Origin: Archegozetes longisetosus
Taxonomy: Eukaryota > Arthropoda > Arachnida > Sarcoptiformes > Trhypochthoniidae
Length of the DNA: 64,000 nucleotides
Direction of reading: 5' to 3'
NCBI GenBank assembly: GCA_018873245.2
Contig: JAEMBT020000008.1
Location: forward strand, 2,528,001 to 2,592,000
The position numbers were made by a program, and so were the translations under genes. The notes under the pieces are model-generated. The model had not been told where the DNA came from. It saw nothing but the letters and a program-made list of their open reading frames with translations, and made no database searches. Positions 63,986 through 64,000 of this stretch are shown in pieces. Position 1 is the stretch's first letter. Each line of letters starts with the position of its first letter.

Positions 63986-64000
63986 GTATTTATTCAAATT

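Noticed and set aside
1..64000. CRISPR arrays, bacterial operons, rRNA genes
   Set aside because: The window is eukaryotic in structure; no direct-repeat/spacer arrays or rRNA-like sequence were seen.

Overview
This is an AT-rich eukaryotic (metazoan) window. Evidence: split genes with GT-AG introns of about 60 nt to about 1 kb, T-rich acceptors, one TATA plus TCAG-type core promoter, many (CT)n/(GA)n microsatellites, and short terminal-inverted-repeat elements. There is no operon-like packing. An arthropod, possibly a mite or other chelicerate, fits the style, but I recognised no marker gene that fixes the lineage, so this is inference.

Layout. 0.5-2.3 kb holds two small inverted-repeat elements and a decayed coding stretch (+ strand). 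2.3-11.6 kb shows nothing convincing beyond microsatellites. 11.9-16.5 kb (- strand) holds a cluster of small secreted-peptide loci: a knottin-like cysteine-rich gene with a TATA promoter and a frame break, a second signal-peptide exon with cysteines, and a third signal-peptide gene that has a decayed tandem duplicate 1.7 kb away. 16.5-22.6 kb is non-coding with a 21-bp minisatellite. A candidate terminal exon with a membrane segment lies at 22.73-22.86 kb. A likely first coding exon of a + strand gene lies at 24.37-24.51 kb. 24.5-57.5 kb is mostly non-coding and carries most of the transposon remnants (two related TA-targeting families, a long-TIR element, a pogo/Tigger-like MITE, a hAT-like element), plus a gene-like island at 28.4-29.1 kb.

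57.5-64.0 kb is the one strong gene: at least ten phase-compatible exons on the + strand coding about 1,380 residues of a Ser/Thr/Glu-rich, mostly disordered protein that runs off the right edge. The exon at 24.4 kb ends in exactly the phase that the 57.5 kb exon needs, so both may belong to one gene with a 33-kb first intron. I do not recognise the protein family. It has a TQT-type short motif, a proline motif of SH3-ligand type, a KIEKIKKIQKK basic/coiled-coil stretch and a His/Cys-rich end, which suggest a cytoplasmic scaffold or cytoskeletal adaptor.

The most interesting unexplained items are the secreted-peptide cluster with its tandem duplicate, the in-frame stop-free intron (61023-61223) that would insert a hydrophobic segment into the scaffold protein, and the related TA-targeting TIR families.
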